Positions 1 through 5,167 of a stretch of 6,704 nt of DNA are shown here, piece after piece (positions within the stretch are counted from its first letter, which is position 1; every line of letters begins with the position of its first letter). Source of the DNA: Candidatus Zixiibacteriota bacterium (lineage in GTDB: Bacteria; SM23-81); assembly GCA_030628225.1 (NCBI GenBank), contig DAOVRJ010000138.1:1-6704 (forward strand). Direction: 5' to 3'. The notes under the pieces were generated by a model. It saw nothing but the letters and a program-made list of their open reading frames with translations. It was not told where the DNA came from and searched no databases. The position numbers and the translations under genes were made by a program.

Positions 1-1065
1 ATGAGGATTATCCCACATATCCTGCTTCTGGTCGAAGTCGGGCATGCCACTGGGCGAGTAGTCAGGATAGTCGGGCTTGAAGTAGAGACTATCCTCCTTG
101 ATGGGGCAGATAATCACGGCGTCCTCTACCTCGGTATGGCACTCATATTTTTCGCCGTGGGGCTCCTTGGCCTGATACTGGGCGAACCTCTTGGGCACGT
201 TCAGGCCGAAGAAATCCTTGGCGTACACAGGAGGATAATCCGGCAACCACCAGGACCCGCCAGGGCTGGGCGAATCCAGAGAGACGTCGTAGAAATCGTG
301 GGAGACATTGCCGGCGTCGTCATGGATGTAAGGGCCATGCGGATAAGGATGATGCGGGATAAGAAATCCATCCAAGACCCGACCCGGCCCACCAGCCCCG
401 GCATTGTCGTAGTACGGATCGCTGAAAGCGATCATCAGTGCCTCTGAGTTGACCCCGGCACAGGTCACATAGTGACCGCCCTCGCGATACCACTCGCCAG
501 AACCAGGGTAAGTCTCGTACCAGTAACCCAACAGCAAAATCACGTCCTGGCTGCGCTCGATCTCCTCCTCGATGAAGTAAAAATCCGGCCTCCAGTAGGT
601 GGTTTCCTCCAGTTTGTCGTCCAGTCCCAGCTCGATGAGCAATGAATCGATGGCCATCTGCATGGTGTCGATATAGGTGCCCCAAAAGGGGCTGCATCTC
701 ATGCGCACGGCTAGGTCGTCGATGAAGGGTAGCACGTTGCTGGGATCGTGATCGTCCCACGGCCCGTATGGGGTCACCAGCGGAAAACCGTCGCTGCTGT
801 CCGGCGGCGGGGTATTGCCGGGCTCATACTTGGAGTCGAACCACCACAGACAGTTGCCCACGGCCACCGGGCCGCAGTAGTAGTAGCCGGTGTTGCCTCC
901 CGGAGGCCACGCCCACTCGGGTCGCTTCTGGTCGAAGTCAGGTATGCCGTTGGGGGCATAGTCGGGATATCCGGGCTTGAAGTACCATTCGGACCATGCG
1001 GCACTGGTGGAGACAAAAAGCAGCAGCGCACACGCAGCGATCAAGAACAAAGCTCTTTTCATCAT
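1..1065 (-). CDS. Secreted C39-like cysteine-peptidase repeat protein, N-terminal part (cut by the left edge)
   Basis: The frame is open from the start at 1065 to base 1, giving 355 residues with no stop. Residues 1-24 look like a signal peptide (MMKRALFL followed by a hydrophobic Ala/Leu stretch, probable cleavage around SAA-WS); there is no lipobox. Residues ~27-321 form one papain-like/C39-like domain: YYYCGPVAV with candidate nucleophile Cys64, GGHYVTCAGVN with His198, and FSDP with Asp216. A second domain begins at ~327 (YFKPDYPDYSPSG...) and runs off the edge. The sequence is a close paralogue of the gene at 1570-4719, so it probably has several domains as well. AAGGAAGGTG lies 6 nt before the ATG at 1065; the adjacent ATG at 1062 is an alternative start. 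The peptidase fold is inferred from motifs, and substrate and activity are unknown. The protein should act outside the cytoplasm. Confidence 0.85.
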   Translation of the reverse strand, partial: MMKRALFLIAACALLLFVSTSAAWSEWYFKPGYPDYAPNGIPDFDQKRPEWAWPPGGNTGYYYCGPVAVGNCLWWFDSKYEPGNTPPPDSSDGFPLVTPYGPWDDHDPSNVLPFIDDLAVRMRCSPFWGTYIDTMQMAIDSLLIELGLDDKLEETTYWRPDFYFIEEEIERSQDVILLLGYWYETYPGSGEWYREGGHYVTCAGVNSEALMIAFSDPYYDNAGAGGPGRVLDGFLIPHHPYPHGPYIHDDAGNVSHDFYDVSLDSPSPGGSWWLPDYPPVYAKDFFGLNVPKRFAQYQAKEPHGEKYECHTEVEDAVIICPIKEDSLYFKPDYPDYSPSGMPDFDQKQDMWDNPH

Positions 1066-1208
1066 CTTTCACCTTCCTTTCCAGAGAATATAAACCTCCG
1101 GCTCTGAAAACTCTCTGGCAGAACCGGATAAGTGATCAGATGCAAAATCTGGACCTCTCACCTCCTTTCAACCCTGTTGAGTTCCTAGCAACGATAATGC
1201 CAGAAAAT
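1066..1208 (-). other. 5' untranslated stretch between the attenuator hairpin and the gene
   Basis: About 140 nt lie between the T-tract of the leader hairpin and the start at 1065. Patches resemble the equivalent stretch before the 4719 gene, but far more loosely than the leader upstream of the hairpin does. A perfect Shine-Dalgarno-like AAAGGAGGTGA sits at 1168-1158 with no ATG or GTG at a usable distance. The proper ribosome site (AAGGAAGGTG) is at about 1079-1070. I see no confident gene here. Confidence 0.6.
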
Positions 1209-1240
1209 AAAAAATCACCAGGCGATAGTAACCTGGTGAT
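1209..1240 (-). terminator. Intrinsic terminator in the 5' leader (attenuator), copy A
   Basis: On the minus strand ATCACCAGG (1240-1232), a 9-nt loop and CCTGGTGAT (1222-1214) form a perfect 9-bp stem, followed directly by a run of T residues and then ATTTT. The stem and T-tract are identical in copy B. The T-tract lies only on the minus-strand 3' side, so it acts in the direction of the gene starting at 1065. Its position between promoter and gene makes it an attenuator, or the end of a separate small RNA. Confidence 0.8.
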
Positions 1241-1250
1241 ACCATGAACT

Positions 1251-1319
1251 TCAATGGGGATGACACGGCCCATACGGACGTCCGCAGGGCCAACTCCACA
1301 GGTAATTGCGGCCCTTCAC
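1251..1319 (-). CDS. Candidate 22-codon leader peptide, copy A
   Basis: A GTG start at 1319-1317 is preceded by GGAG (1329-1326) with a 6-nt spacer, and the ORF ends at TGA 1253-1251. The stop lies exactly 10 nt before the terminator hairpin. The ORF in copy B (4908-4976) has the same start codon, Shine-Dalgarno spacing, length, stop and distance to the hairpin. Shared residues are Met-Lys-Gly at 1-3, Tyr-Leu-Trp at 6-8, Pro11, Gly13, Pro-Tyr-Gly at 15-17 and Pro-His at 21-22 (13 of 22). The peptide is rich in Pro, Gly, Trp, Cys, Tyr and His. A ribosome near the stop would cover the 5' arm of the hairpin, so a role in attenuation is inferred. The substitutions show no third-position bias, so coding is not proven. 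Confidence 0.45.
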   Translation of the reverse strand: MKGRNYLWSWPCGRPYGPCHPH

Positions 1320-1368
1320 TCTTGGCTCCGGGTTTGTGCTAATGGGTCAAAAAAACCTCTTATTCTAT

Positions 1369-1386
1369 CATATAACCCATATAACC
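1369..1386. repeat. Tandem 9-bp direct repeat at the predicted transcription start
   Basis: CATATAACC is repeated twice head to tail (1369-1377 and 1378-1386). On the minus strand this gives GGTTATATG twice just after the -10 box, overlapping the expected start site. Copy B has only one related unit (GGTTATGTG), so this is a local expansion in copy A. Confidence 0.75.
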
Positions 1387-1415
1387 ATTTTAGCAGAGAG
1401 AACCCTCTTTGTCAA
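1387..1415 (-). promoter_or_regulatory. Sigma70-type promoter, copy A
   Basis: TTGACA (1415-1410) is followed by a 17-bp spacer and TAAAAT (1392-1387). An A-tract directly upstream of the -35 box resembles an UP element. A 6-bp inverted repeat (TTGAGA 1424-1429 / TCTCAA 1443-1448) lies just upstream and could be an operator, though it is absent from copy B. The predicted transcription start is about 1380, driving the gene that begins at 1065. The same boxes and spacing occur in copy B at 5034-5062. Confidence 0.8.
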
Positions 1416-1510
1416 GCTTTTTTTTGAGAAAAAATTTCATTCTCTCAACCTTGCAATTTCAGACAACTTAGACGATCACAAGAGAAGATAGAGGCTTTCT
1501 AACAGACAAC

Positions 1511-1547
1511 AAAAAGAGCCGCCCAGACCCGCAGGTCCCGGCGGCTC
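1511..1547 (-). terminator. Intrinsic terminator after the triple-domain protease gene
   Basis: On the minus strand GAGCCGCC (1547-1540) pairs with GGCGGCTC (1523-1516). An inner GACC/GGTC pairing extends the hairpin, and TTTTT (1515-1511) follows. It begins 22 nt after the stop codon at 1570, so the gene ends its transcript here and is not co-transcribed with the paralogue downstream. Confidence 0.92.
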
Positions 1548-1569
1548 ATGCTAACCAGCTGTGCAGGGT

Positions 1570-4500
1570 TTACCGACGCTTGATCTCAGGGCTTTCCTGC
1601 ACACTTTTCTTCTTGGCGTTGATAAGGTCTCTGTCGAACTCGCCCACACATCGCGAGTTATCAGACTCAAAGCTGCCTACACGTGCGTTCACATAGTAGT
1701 AGTAGTTGACGCTGGAGTCGCCGGCCACGTTAACGTCCAGGTAAGTGGTATCTGTGGTGTTGTCATACTCCTTGGTCGGACCGACCGCGAAATCAGGCAC
1801 GGTGTCGCGGTATACCACATAAGAGTCGACCGTGATCGGCCTGCCTGCGGTGTCTGTGGTCACCGGGGACCAGATGAGCCGGATGTCTTTGGTGAAGGGC
1901 AGCACAGTGCCAAAGGCGTTGTAAATCTCCAGATTCTTTACTGCCTCCGGTGGGCCTGTGGGTGAGATCAACACCGCACCCTCGATCTCGGTGTAAAGAG
2001 GGCCACCTTGCCAGTTGTCCTCATATATCTTCAGGTGATCCGGGCAATTCTCCAGCTGGTGACGGGGAGCCACTGTGGTGCCGGGATACCAGGGAAGCCC
2101 CCAGTAACCACCCGGGCTGGGCGAGGGAGCCACCAGGTACACATCGTGGGAGACCAAAGCCGCGTTGTTGTGCCACTTGGGGTCAAAATACGGATAGTCC
2201 GTGGGCTGCTGGTCAAAATCCGGATCGCTGAACATGATCAGCATGCTGTCGGAGTTAACACCGGCACAGGTCACGTAATGTCCGCCGACGCGATGCCACT
2301 GCTCAGGGACATACTCCTCCCAGAATCCTAACAGCAGGATTACATCCTGGCAGCGTTCGATCTCCTGCTCGATAATGGCGAAGAACTCGGGATCACGAGT
2401 GCTGTCGACCAGTGTGTGTTCGTAGAAGATATCGTCCAGGCCCTTGTTCATCAACCACTGCTCGATGCCCATCTGCATATCATCGATGTCGGTTCCCCAC
2501 ACGGGATCGGTTAACATGTAATTCTGGGCCAGATCCTCGATGAAGTACTGGACGTTGTCATAGGCACCAGGCCAGGGTCCTTCCAGATCGTAAGAGTGGT
2601 CGTCATAGCCGGGAATGTAGGCTTCGACCAGATTGAAGTCGTCCTGCACAAAAGGCGGCGGCGGCAGGCCCGGAGCATTCAACCACTGGTACTTGGAGTC
2701 GAACCACCACAGACAATTGGCCACGGCCGTCGGGCCGCAGTAGCCGGTCCAGCCGTGTTGATTTTGGTCAAAATCCGGCATCCCGTCGGGGGCATAGTCG
2801 GGATACTCTCCCTTGAGGTGCCAACCCTCGCCGATGGGCGAGATGGCCACGGCGTACTCGATCTCGGTGTGCACATCTAACTCGGGAACATACCCCTCCT
2901 GGTACTCCTTGAGCTCCGGCGGGAAATTGGCTCCCTGAAGCTTGTGCATAATCTCATTGTTGCGAGGATAATCCGGAATAGACCAAGGGCCGCCCGGCGA
3001 TAGGTAATCGTAGACGACCGCATAATAATCGTGAGAGATGTTGCCGGCGTCGTTGTGGACCTCAGGGGCATGCCCGCCATGAGGGTGCGGTATGAGGATC
3101 CCGTCCCGGACTCGACCCGGCCAACCCTGCTCGGCCATATCGTAGAAGGGATCGCTGATGGCCAAGGTCAGCTGCGCTGAGTTGACCCCGGCGCAGGTCA
3201 CCCAGTGACCGCCCACCCGGTGCCAGTCGAAATCCGTCGGCGTACCCCAGTTCTGCCAGAAACCCAGGAGTAGAATCACATCCTGACTGCGCTCGATCTC
3301 ATCCTCGATCCAGTAGAAGTCCGGGGCCTTCTTGGTATGTTTATAGAAGATGGTATCCGTTTCTGTCTCTAACAACCACTCGGCGATGGCTGCCTCCATC
3401 TCGAAAACATTGGTGCCCACGCTCCCATCCCCCGTGCGTCGGCCGTCGGTGTTCATGCGCCAGGCCAGATCATCCACCAGAGGCATCACGTTGAGGGTGT
3501 CGTGATCGTCCCAAGCTCCGTATTCCATCACCAGTGGAAAATCGTCTCTGACGGTTGGCGGTGGTATGGAATCGGGATCGATAAGATACTGGTACTTGGA
3601 GTCAAACCACCACAGGCAGTTGGCCAGGGCCACCGGCCCGCAATAGCTCCACTTCCCGCTTCCCGGAGGATTGTCCCACATATCCTGCTTCTGGTCGAAG
3701 TCGGGCATGCCGCTGGGCGCGTAGTCGTCATAGTCGGGCTTGAAGTACATCGTGTCTTCCTCGATGGGGCAGATGATCACCGTGGCTTCCACCTCGGTAT
3801 GGTGGCTTTGTTTTTCGTCGGGGGGCCTCTCGGCCTGATACTTCTCGAACCTCTTGGGCACGTTAAGGCTAAAGAAATTCACGGCTTTCTCGACCGGATA
3901 GCCCTGCAACGACCATAACCCGCCAGGGCTGGGGGAACACAAGTTCACAGTGTAGTAATCATGGGATACGTTGCCGGCGTCGTCGTGCCGGATGGGATCC
4001 CCAGGGTGGGGCCAGCTGTGGGGGATGAGGAAACCACTGCCTATTCGCCCAGGGCCATCTAGCGCACAGGCCCTGTCTAGGTACGGATCGCTGATGGCGA
4101 TCTTCAGGCTCTCGGAGTTGACCCCGGCACAGGTGACGAAGTGGCCACCCGTTCGATACCACACGGTATCCGTTGCACTCCAGTACCAGAAGCCCAACAG
4201 CAAGATCACGTCCTGGCTGCGCTCGATCTCACTCTCGATGAAATAGAAATCCGGCATCCAGTAGGTGCTCTCCACCAGGGTGTTTTCCAGCCCCCTCTCG
4301 ATGAGCAGCGAGTCGATGGCCATCTGCATGGTGTCGATGTGGGTGCCCACACCGGGTTTGCATCTCATGCGAGCGGCCAGGTCCTCGACGAAAGGCCTCA
4401 CATTAGAGGTGCCGTGATCGTCCCACGGCCCGTAGGCAGTCACTAAAGGAAACCCGTCGCTGCTGTCCGGCGGCATGGTGGCGCCGGGCTCGAACTGGGA

Positions 4501-4719
4501 GTCGAACCACCACAAGCAATTGGCTAGGGCCACCGGGCCACAATAGTAATATGTTCCCGGATCGCCCCACCCGGGCCGTTTCTGGTCGAAGTCGGGCATA
4601 CCGCTTGGGGCGTAGTCGGTATAGCCAGGTTTGAAGTACCAATACGCCCATATAATATTGGCGGAAACAAAGACCAGCAGCGTGCACACAACCGCCAGGA
4701 ATAAAGCTCTTTTCTTCAT
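1570..4719 (-). CDS. Secreted protein with three tandem C39-like cysteine-peptidase domains and a C-terminal Fn3 domain
   Basis: The protein has 1049 residues. The chosen ATG at 4719 has GGGAGGTG upstream (core GGAGG at 4730-4726, 6-nt spacer); an in-frame TTG at 4740 would place this ribosome site inside the gene. Residues 1-26 are a signal peptide (MKKRALFLAVV, probable cleavage near IWA-YW). Three domains follow at ~26-318, ~324-627 and ~632-919. Each has YCGP(V/T)A..NCLWWFDS (Cys60, Cys360, Cys661), EIER(S/C)QDVILLLGFW, GGH(F/W/Y)VTCAGVNS (His193, His505, His814) and SDP (Asp211, Asp523, Asp832). This matches the Cys-His-Asp layout of papain-like/C39-like peptidases, and all three sites look intact. 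An invariant DFDQ before each Cys may supply the oxyanion Gln. Residues ~923-1027 form an Fn3-like domain ending in CVGEFDRDLINA, shared with the M14 gene upstream. Substrate is unknown; a non-proteolytic transglutaminase-like or binding role is possible. Confidence 0.9.
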   Translation of the reverse strand: MKKRALFLAVVCTLLVFVSANIIWAYWYFKPGYTDYAPSGMPDFDQKRPGWGDPGTYYYCGPVALANCLWWFDSQFEPGATMPPDSSDGFPLVTAYGPWDDHGTSNVRPFVEDLAARMRCKPGVGTHIDTMQMAIDSLLIERGLENTLVESTYWMPDFYFIESEIERSQDVILLLGFWYWSATDTVWYRTGGHFVTCAGVNSESLKIAISDPYLDRACALDGPGRIGSGFLIPHSWPHPGDPIRHDDAGNVSHDYYTVNLCSPSPGGLWSLQGYPVEKAVNFFSLNVPKRFEKYQAERPPDEKQSHHTEVEATVIICPIEEDTMYFKPDYDDYAPSGMPDFDQKQDMWDNPPGSGKWSYCGPVALANCLWWFDSKYQYLIDPDSIPPPTVRDDFPLVMEYGAWDDHDTLNVMPLVDDLAWRMNTDGRRTGDGSVGTNVFEMEAAIAEWLLETETDTIFYKHTKKAPDFYWIEDEIERSQDVILLLGFWQNWGTPTDFDWHRVGGHWVTCAGVNSAQLTLAISDPFYDMAEQGWPGRVRDGILIPHPHGGHAPEVHNDAGNISHDYYAVVYDYLSPGGPWSIPDYPRNNEIMHKLQGANFPPELKEYQEGYVPELDVHTEIEYAVAISPIGEGWHLKGEYPDYAPDGMPDFDQNQHGWTGYCGPTAVANCLWWFDSKYQWLNAPGLPPPPFVQDDFNLVEAYIPGYDDHSYDLEGPWPGAYDNVQYFIEDLAQNYMLTDPVWGTDIDDMQMGIEQWLMNKGLDDIFYEHTLVDSTRDPEFFAIIEQEIERCQDVILLLGFWEEYVPEQWHRVGGHYVTCAGVNSDSMLIMFSDPDFDQQPTDYPYFDPKWHNNAALVSHDVYLVAPSPSPGGYWGLPWYPGTTVAPRHQLENCPDHLKIYEDNWQGGPLYTEIEGAVLISPTGPPEAVKNLEIYNAFGTVLPFTKDIRLIWSPVTTDTAGRPITVDSYVVYRDTVPDFAVGPTKEYDNTTDTTYLDVNVAGDSSVNYYYYVNARVGSFESDNSRCVGEFDRDLINAKKKSVQESPEIKRR
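1639..1953 (-). other. Fn3 plus VGEFD tail segment homologous to the end of the M14 gene
   Basis: Residues ~923-1027 of the triple-domain protein align with the last ~110 residues of the M14 gene (coded at about 5168-5497). Shared elements are PPE.V..L at the start, SPVT.DTAG.P.TVD.Y, RDT..DFA, a Thr/Asp-rich turn, VN..Y.V.A, and a final VGEFD..LINA. The Fn3 identity comes from length and strand pattern. The common tail on otherwise unrelated secreted enzymes suggests a transferable export or surface-anchoring module. Confidence 0.7.
1963..4644 (-). repeat. Threefold tandem domain repeat within the protease gene
   Basis: Three in-frame units of about 290-305 codons each lie at 4644-3766, 3750-2839 and 2826-1963. 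Each runs from a (YF/L)K(P/G).Y.DYAP.GMPDFDQ block through the Cys, His and Asp motifs to a closing HTE(V/I)E..V.I(C/S)P block. Units 1 and 2 are more alike than either is to unit 3, which has a YDLEGPWPGAYDN insertion before the central helices and a shorter lead-in to its Cys. The second unit of the left-edge paralogue shares KQDMWDNP with unit 2 here, so the multi-domain form predates the gene duplication. Confidence 0.85.
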
Positions 4720-4865
4720 CCTGCACCTCCCTTTGGCCAAGAAAACGAATTTCAGACCTTAAAAACTTTCCAGCAGAGCCAGATGAAAGTGCGCAGACGG
4801 CTTTTTCCGAGGACTCATCTTCCTTCAATCCGGTCGAGCTGAAAGCAATGGTGGTGGCGCAAAAC
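4720..4865 (-). other. 5' untranslated stretch between the attenuator hairpin and the triple-domain gene
   Basis: About 145 nt separate the leader hairpin from the ATG at 4719. Weak patches match the equivalent stretch of copy A, for example around GGATTGAAGGAAGATGAG versus GGGTTGAAAGGAGGTGAG and a CTCTGC block, showing common descent with much drift. The only clear functional element is the ribosome-binding site AAAGGGAGGTG at 4734-4724. No confident gene is present. Confidence 0.6.
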
Positions 4866-4897
4866 AAAAAATCACCAGGCGATAATAACCTGGTGAT
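4866..4897 (-). terminator. Intrinsic terminator in the 5' leader (attenuator), copy B
   Basis: ATCACCAGG (4897-4889 on the minus strand), a 9-nt loop and CCTGGTGAT (4879-4871) form a perfect 9-bp stem, followed by a T run and GTTTT. The loop differs from copy A by one base, while stem and T-tract are unchanged. It lies between promoter and gene, so it must be bypassed for the protease gene to be expressed from the promoter at 5034-5062. Confidence 0.8.
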
Positions 4898-4907
4898 ACT
4901 ATAATCC

Positions 4908-4976
4908 TCAATGGGGATAATACGACCCATACGGATGCCCGCTGGGGCAGACCCAAAGATAATGGAGGCCCTTCAC
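4908..4976 (-). CDS. Candidate 22-codon leader peptide, copy B
   Basis: GTG at 4976-4974 follows GGAG (4986-4983) with a 6-nt spacer, and TGA lies at 4910-4908, exactly 10 nt before the attenuator hairpin. It matches copy A in start, length and stop and in 13 of 22 residues. This copy has four Tyr, three His, three Pro, one Trp and one Cys codon in 22. By architecture it resembles leader peptides whose translation decides whether a downstream terminator forms. Evidence for translation is limited to the start site and conserved spacing. Confidence 0.45.
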   Translation of the reverse strand: MKGLHYLWVCPSGHPYGSYYPH

Positions 4977-5033
4977 TCTCCGCTCCGGGGTTGTGCTAAT
5001 GGGTCAAAAAACCTCTTTCTCTATCACATAACC

Positions 5034-5062
5034 ATTTTAGCAGAGAGAACCATTTTTGTCAA
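5034..5062 (-). promoter_or_regulatory. Sigma70-type promoter, copy B
   Basis: TTGACA (5062-5057), a 17-bp spacer and TAAAAT (5039-5034) form a near-consensus promoter, with an A-tract just upstream of the -35 box. The predicted start is about 5027. The promoter lies after the terminator of the M14 gene and drives the gene starting at 4719. The spacer tail GGTTCTCTCTGC is identical in copy A. Confidence 0.82.
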
Positions 5063-5109
5063 GGCTTTTTTCGATATAGCCCTTTTTATCTCAGTTAAAT
5101 CACCTAAAT

Positions 5110-5141
5110 AAAAAGGCCCTCCCAAATCTTCAAGAGGGCCT
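5110..5141 (-). terminator. Intrinsic terminator after the M14 carboxypeptidase gene
   Basis: On the minus strand AGGCCCTC (5141-5134), a 12-nt loop and GAGGGCCT (5121-5114) form an 8-bp GC-rich stem followed by TTTTATTT. It starts 26 nt after the stop at 5168 and closes this transcription unit before the promoter of the next gene. Confidence 0.9.
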
Positions 5142-5167
5142 CTATCTTTACATCAGAAATCGTTCAC

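Larger units (their letters stand above)
1209..1380 (-). promoter_or_regulatory. Conserved 5' leader RNA (attenuator or unidentified riboswitch), copy A
   Basis: From the predicted transcription start (~1380) to the T-tract of the hairpin, about 170 nt align with copy B (4866-5027), with almost no gaps downstream of the start region. Strongly shared blocks include GACCCATTAGCACAA, CCCGGAGC, AGAGTGAAGGGCC, CCGTATGGG, ATCCCCATTGA and the whole hairpin. ATGGGTC at 1342-1348 can pair with 1267-1273 (6 of 7 positions, one A-C mismatch; perfect in copy B). The leader holds the candidate 22-codon ORF and ends in an intrinsic terminator ahead of the protease gene. I compared it by eye with remembered consensus elements of c-di-GMP, cobalamin, TPP, SAM and THF riboswitches and found no convincing match. 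Confidence 0.6.
4866..5027 (-). promoter_or_regulatory. Conserved 5' leader RNA (attenuator or unidentified riboswitch), copy B
   Basis: About 160 nt run from the predicted transcription start to the terminator T-tract and are closely related to copy A (1209-1380). ATGGGTC at 4999-5005 and GACCCAT at 4924-4930 form a perfect 7-bp long-range inverted repeat that could close a domain. A local TGCCC-CAGC-GGGCA hairpin (about 4951-4938) is not preserved in copy A. The conservation here is clearly higher than in the stretch between hairpin and start codon, which points to selection on the leader itself. Confidence 0.6.

Noticed and set aside
1-447. Plus-strand open frame at the left edge, and similar long plus-strand frames at 748-1107, 1561-1965, 3502-3918 and 5270-5932
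   Set aside because: All lie antisense to well-supported minus-strand genes with recognisable domains. They recur at equivalent positions of the domain repeats and have no ribosome sites or protein motifs, so they are shadows.
4720-4740. TTG at 4740 as an upstream start for the triple-domain gene
   Set aside because: The strong ribosome site GGGAGGTG lies between it and the ATG at 4719, and only the ATG gives a clean signal peptide matching the paralogue.
4403-4930. Minus-strand 175-codon frame overlapping the start of the triple-domain gene
   Set aside because: It runs from the leader through the terminator hairpin into the protease gene in another frame, with no ribosome site. Only its first ~38 codons have a counterpart in copy A, discussed separately as a finding.
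4898-5027. Known riboswitch class (c-di-GMP-I/II, cobalamin, TPP, SAM, THF) in the leader
   Set aside because: Short matches such as GCACA or GGAGAG occur, but the conserved cores of these classes as I remember them are absent. A covariance-model search is needed to be sure.
4911-5111. Plus-strand small frame across promoter copy B, with a similar one at 1306-1491
   Set aside because: The similarity comes from the conserved minus-strand promoter and leader read backwards; there is no ribosome site or promoter on the plus strand.
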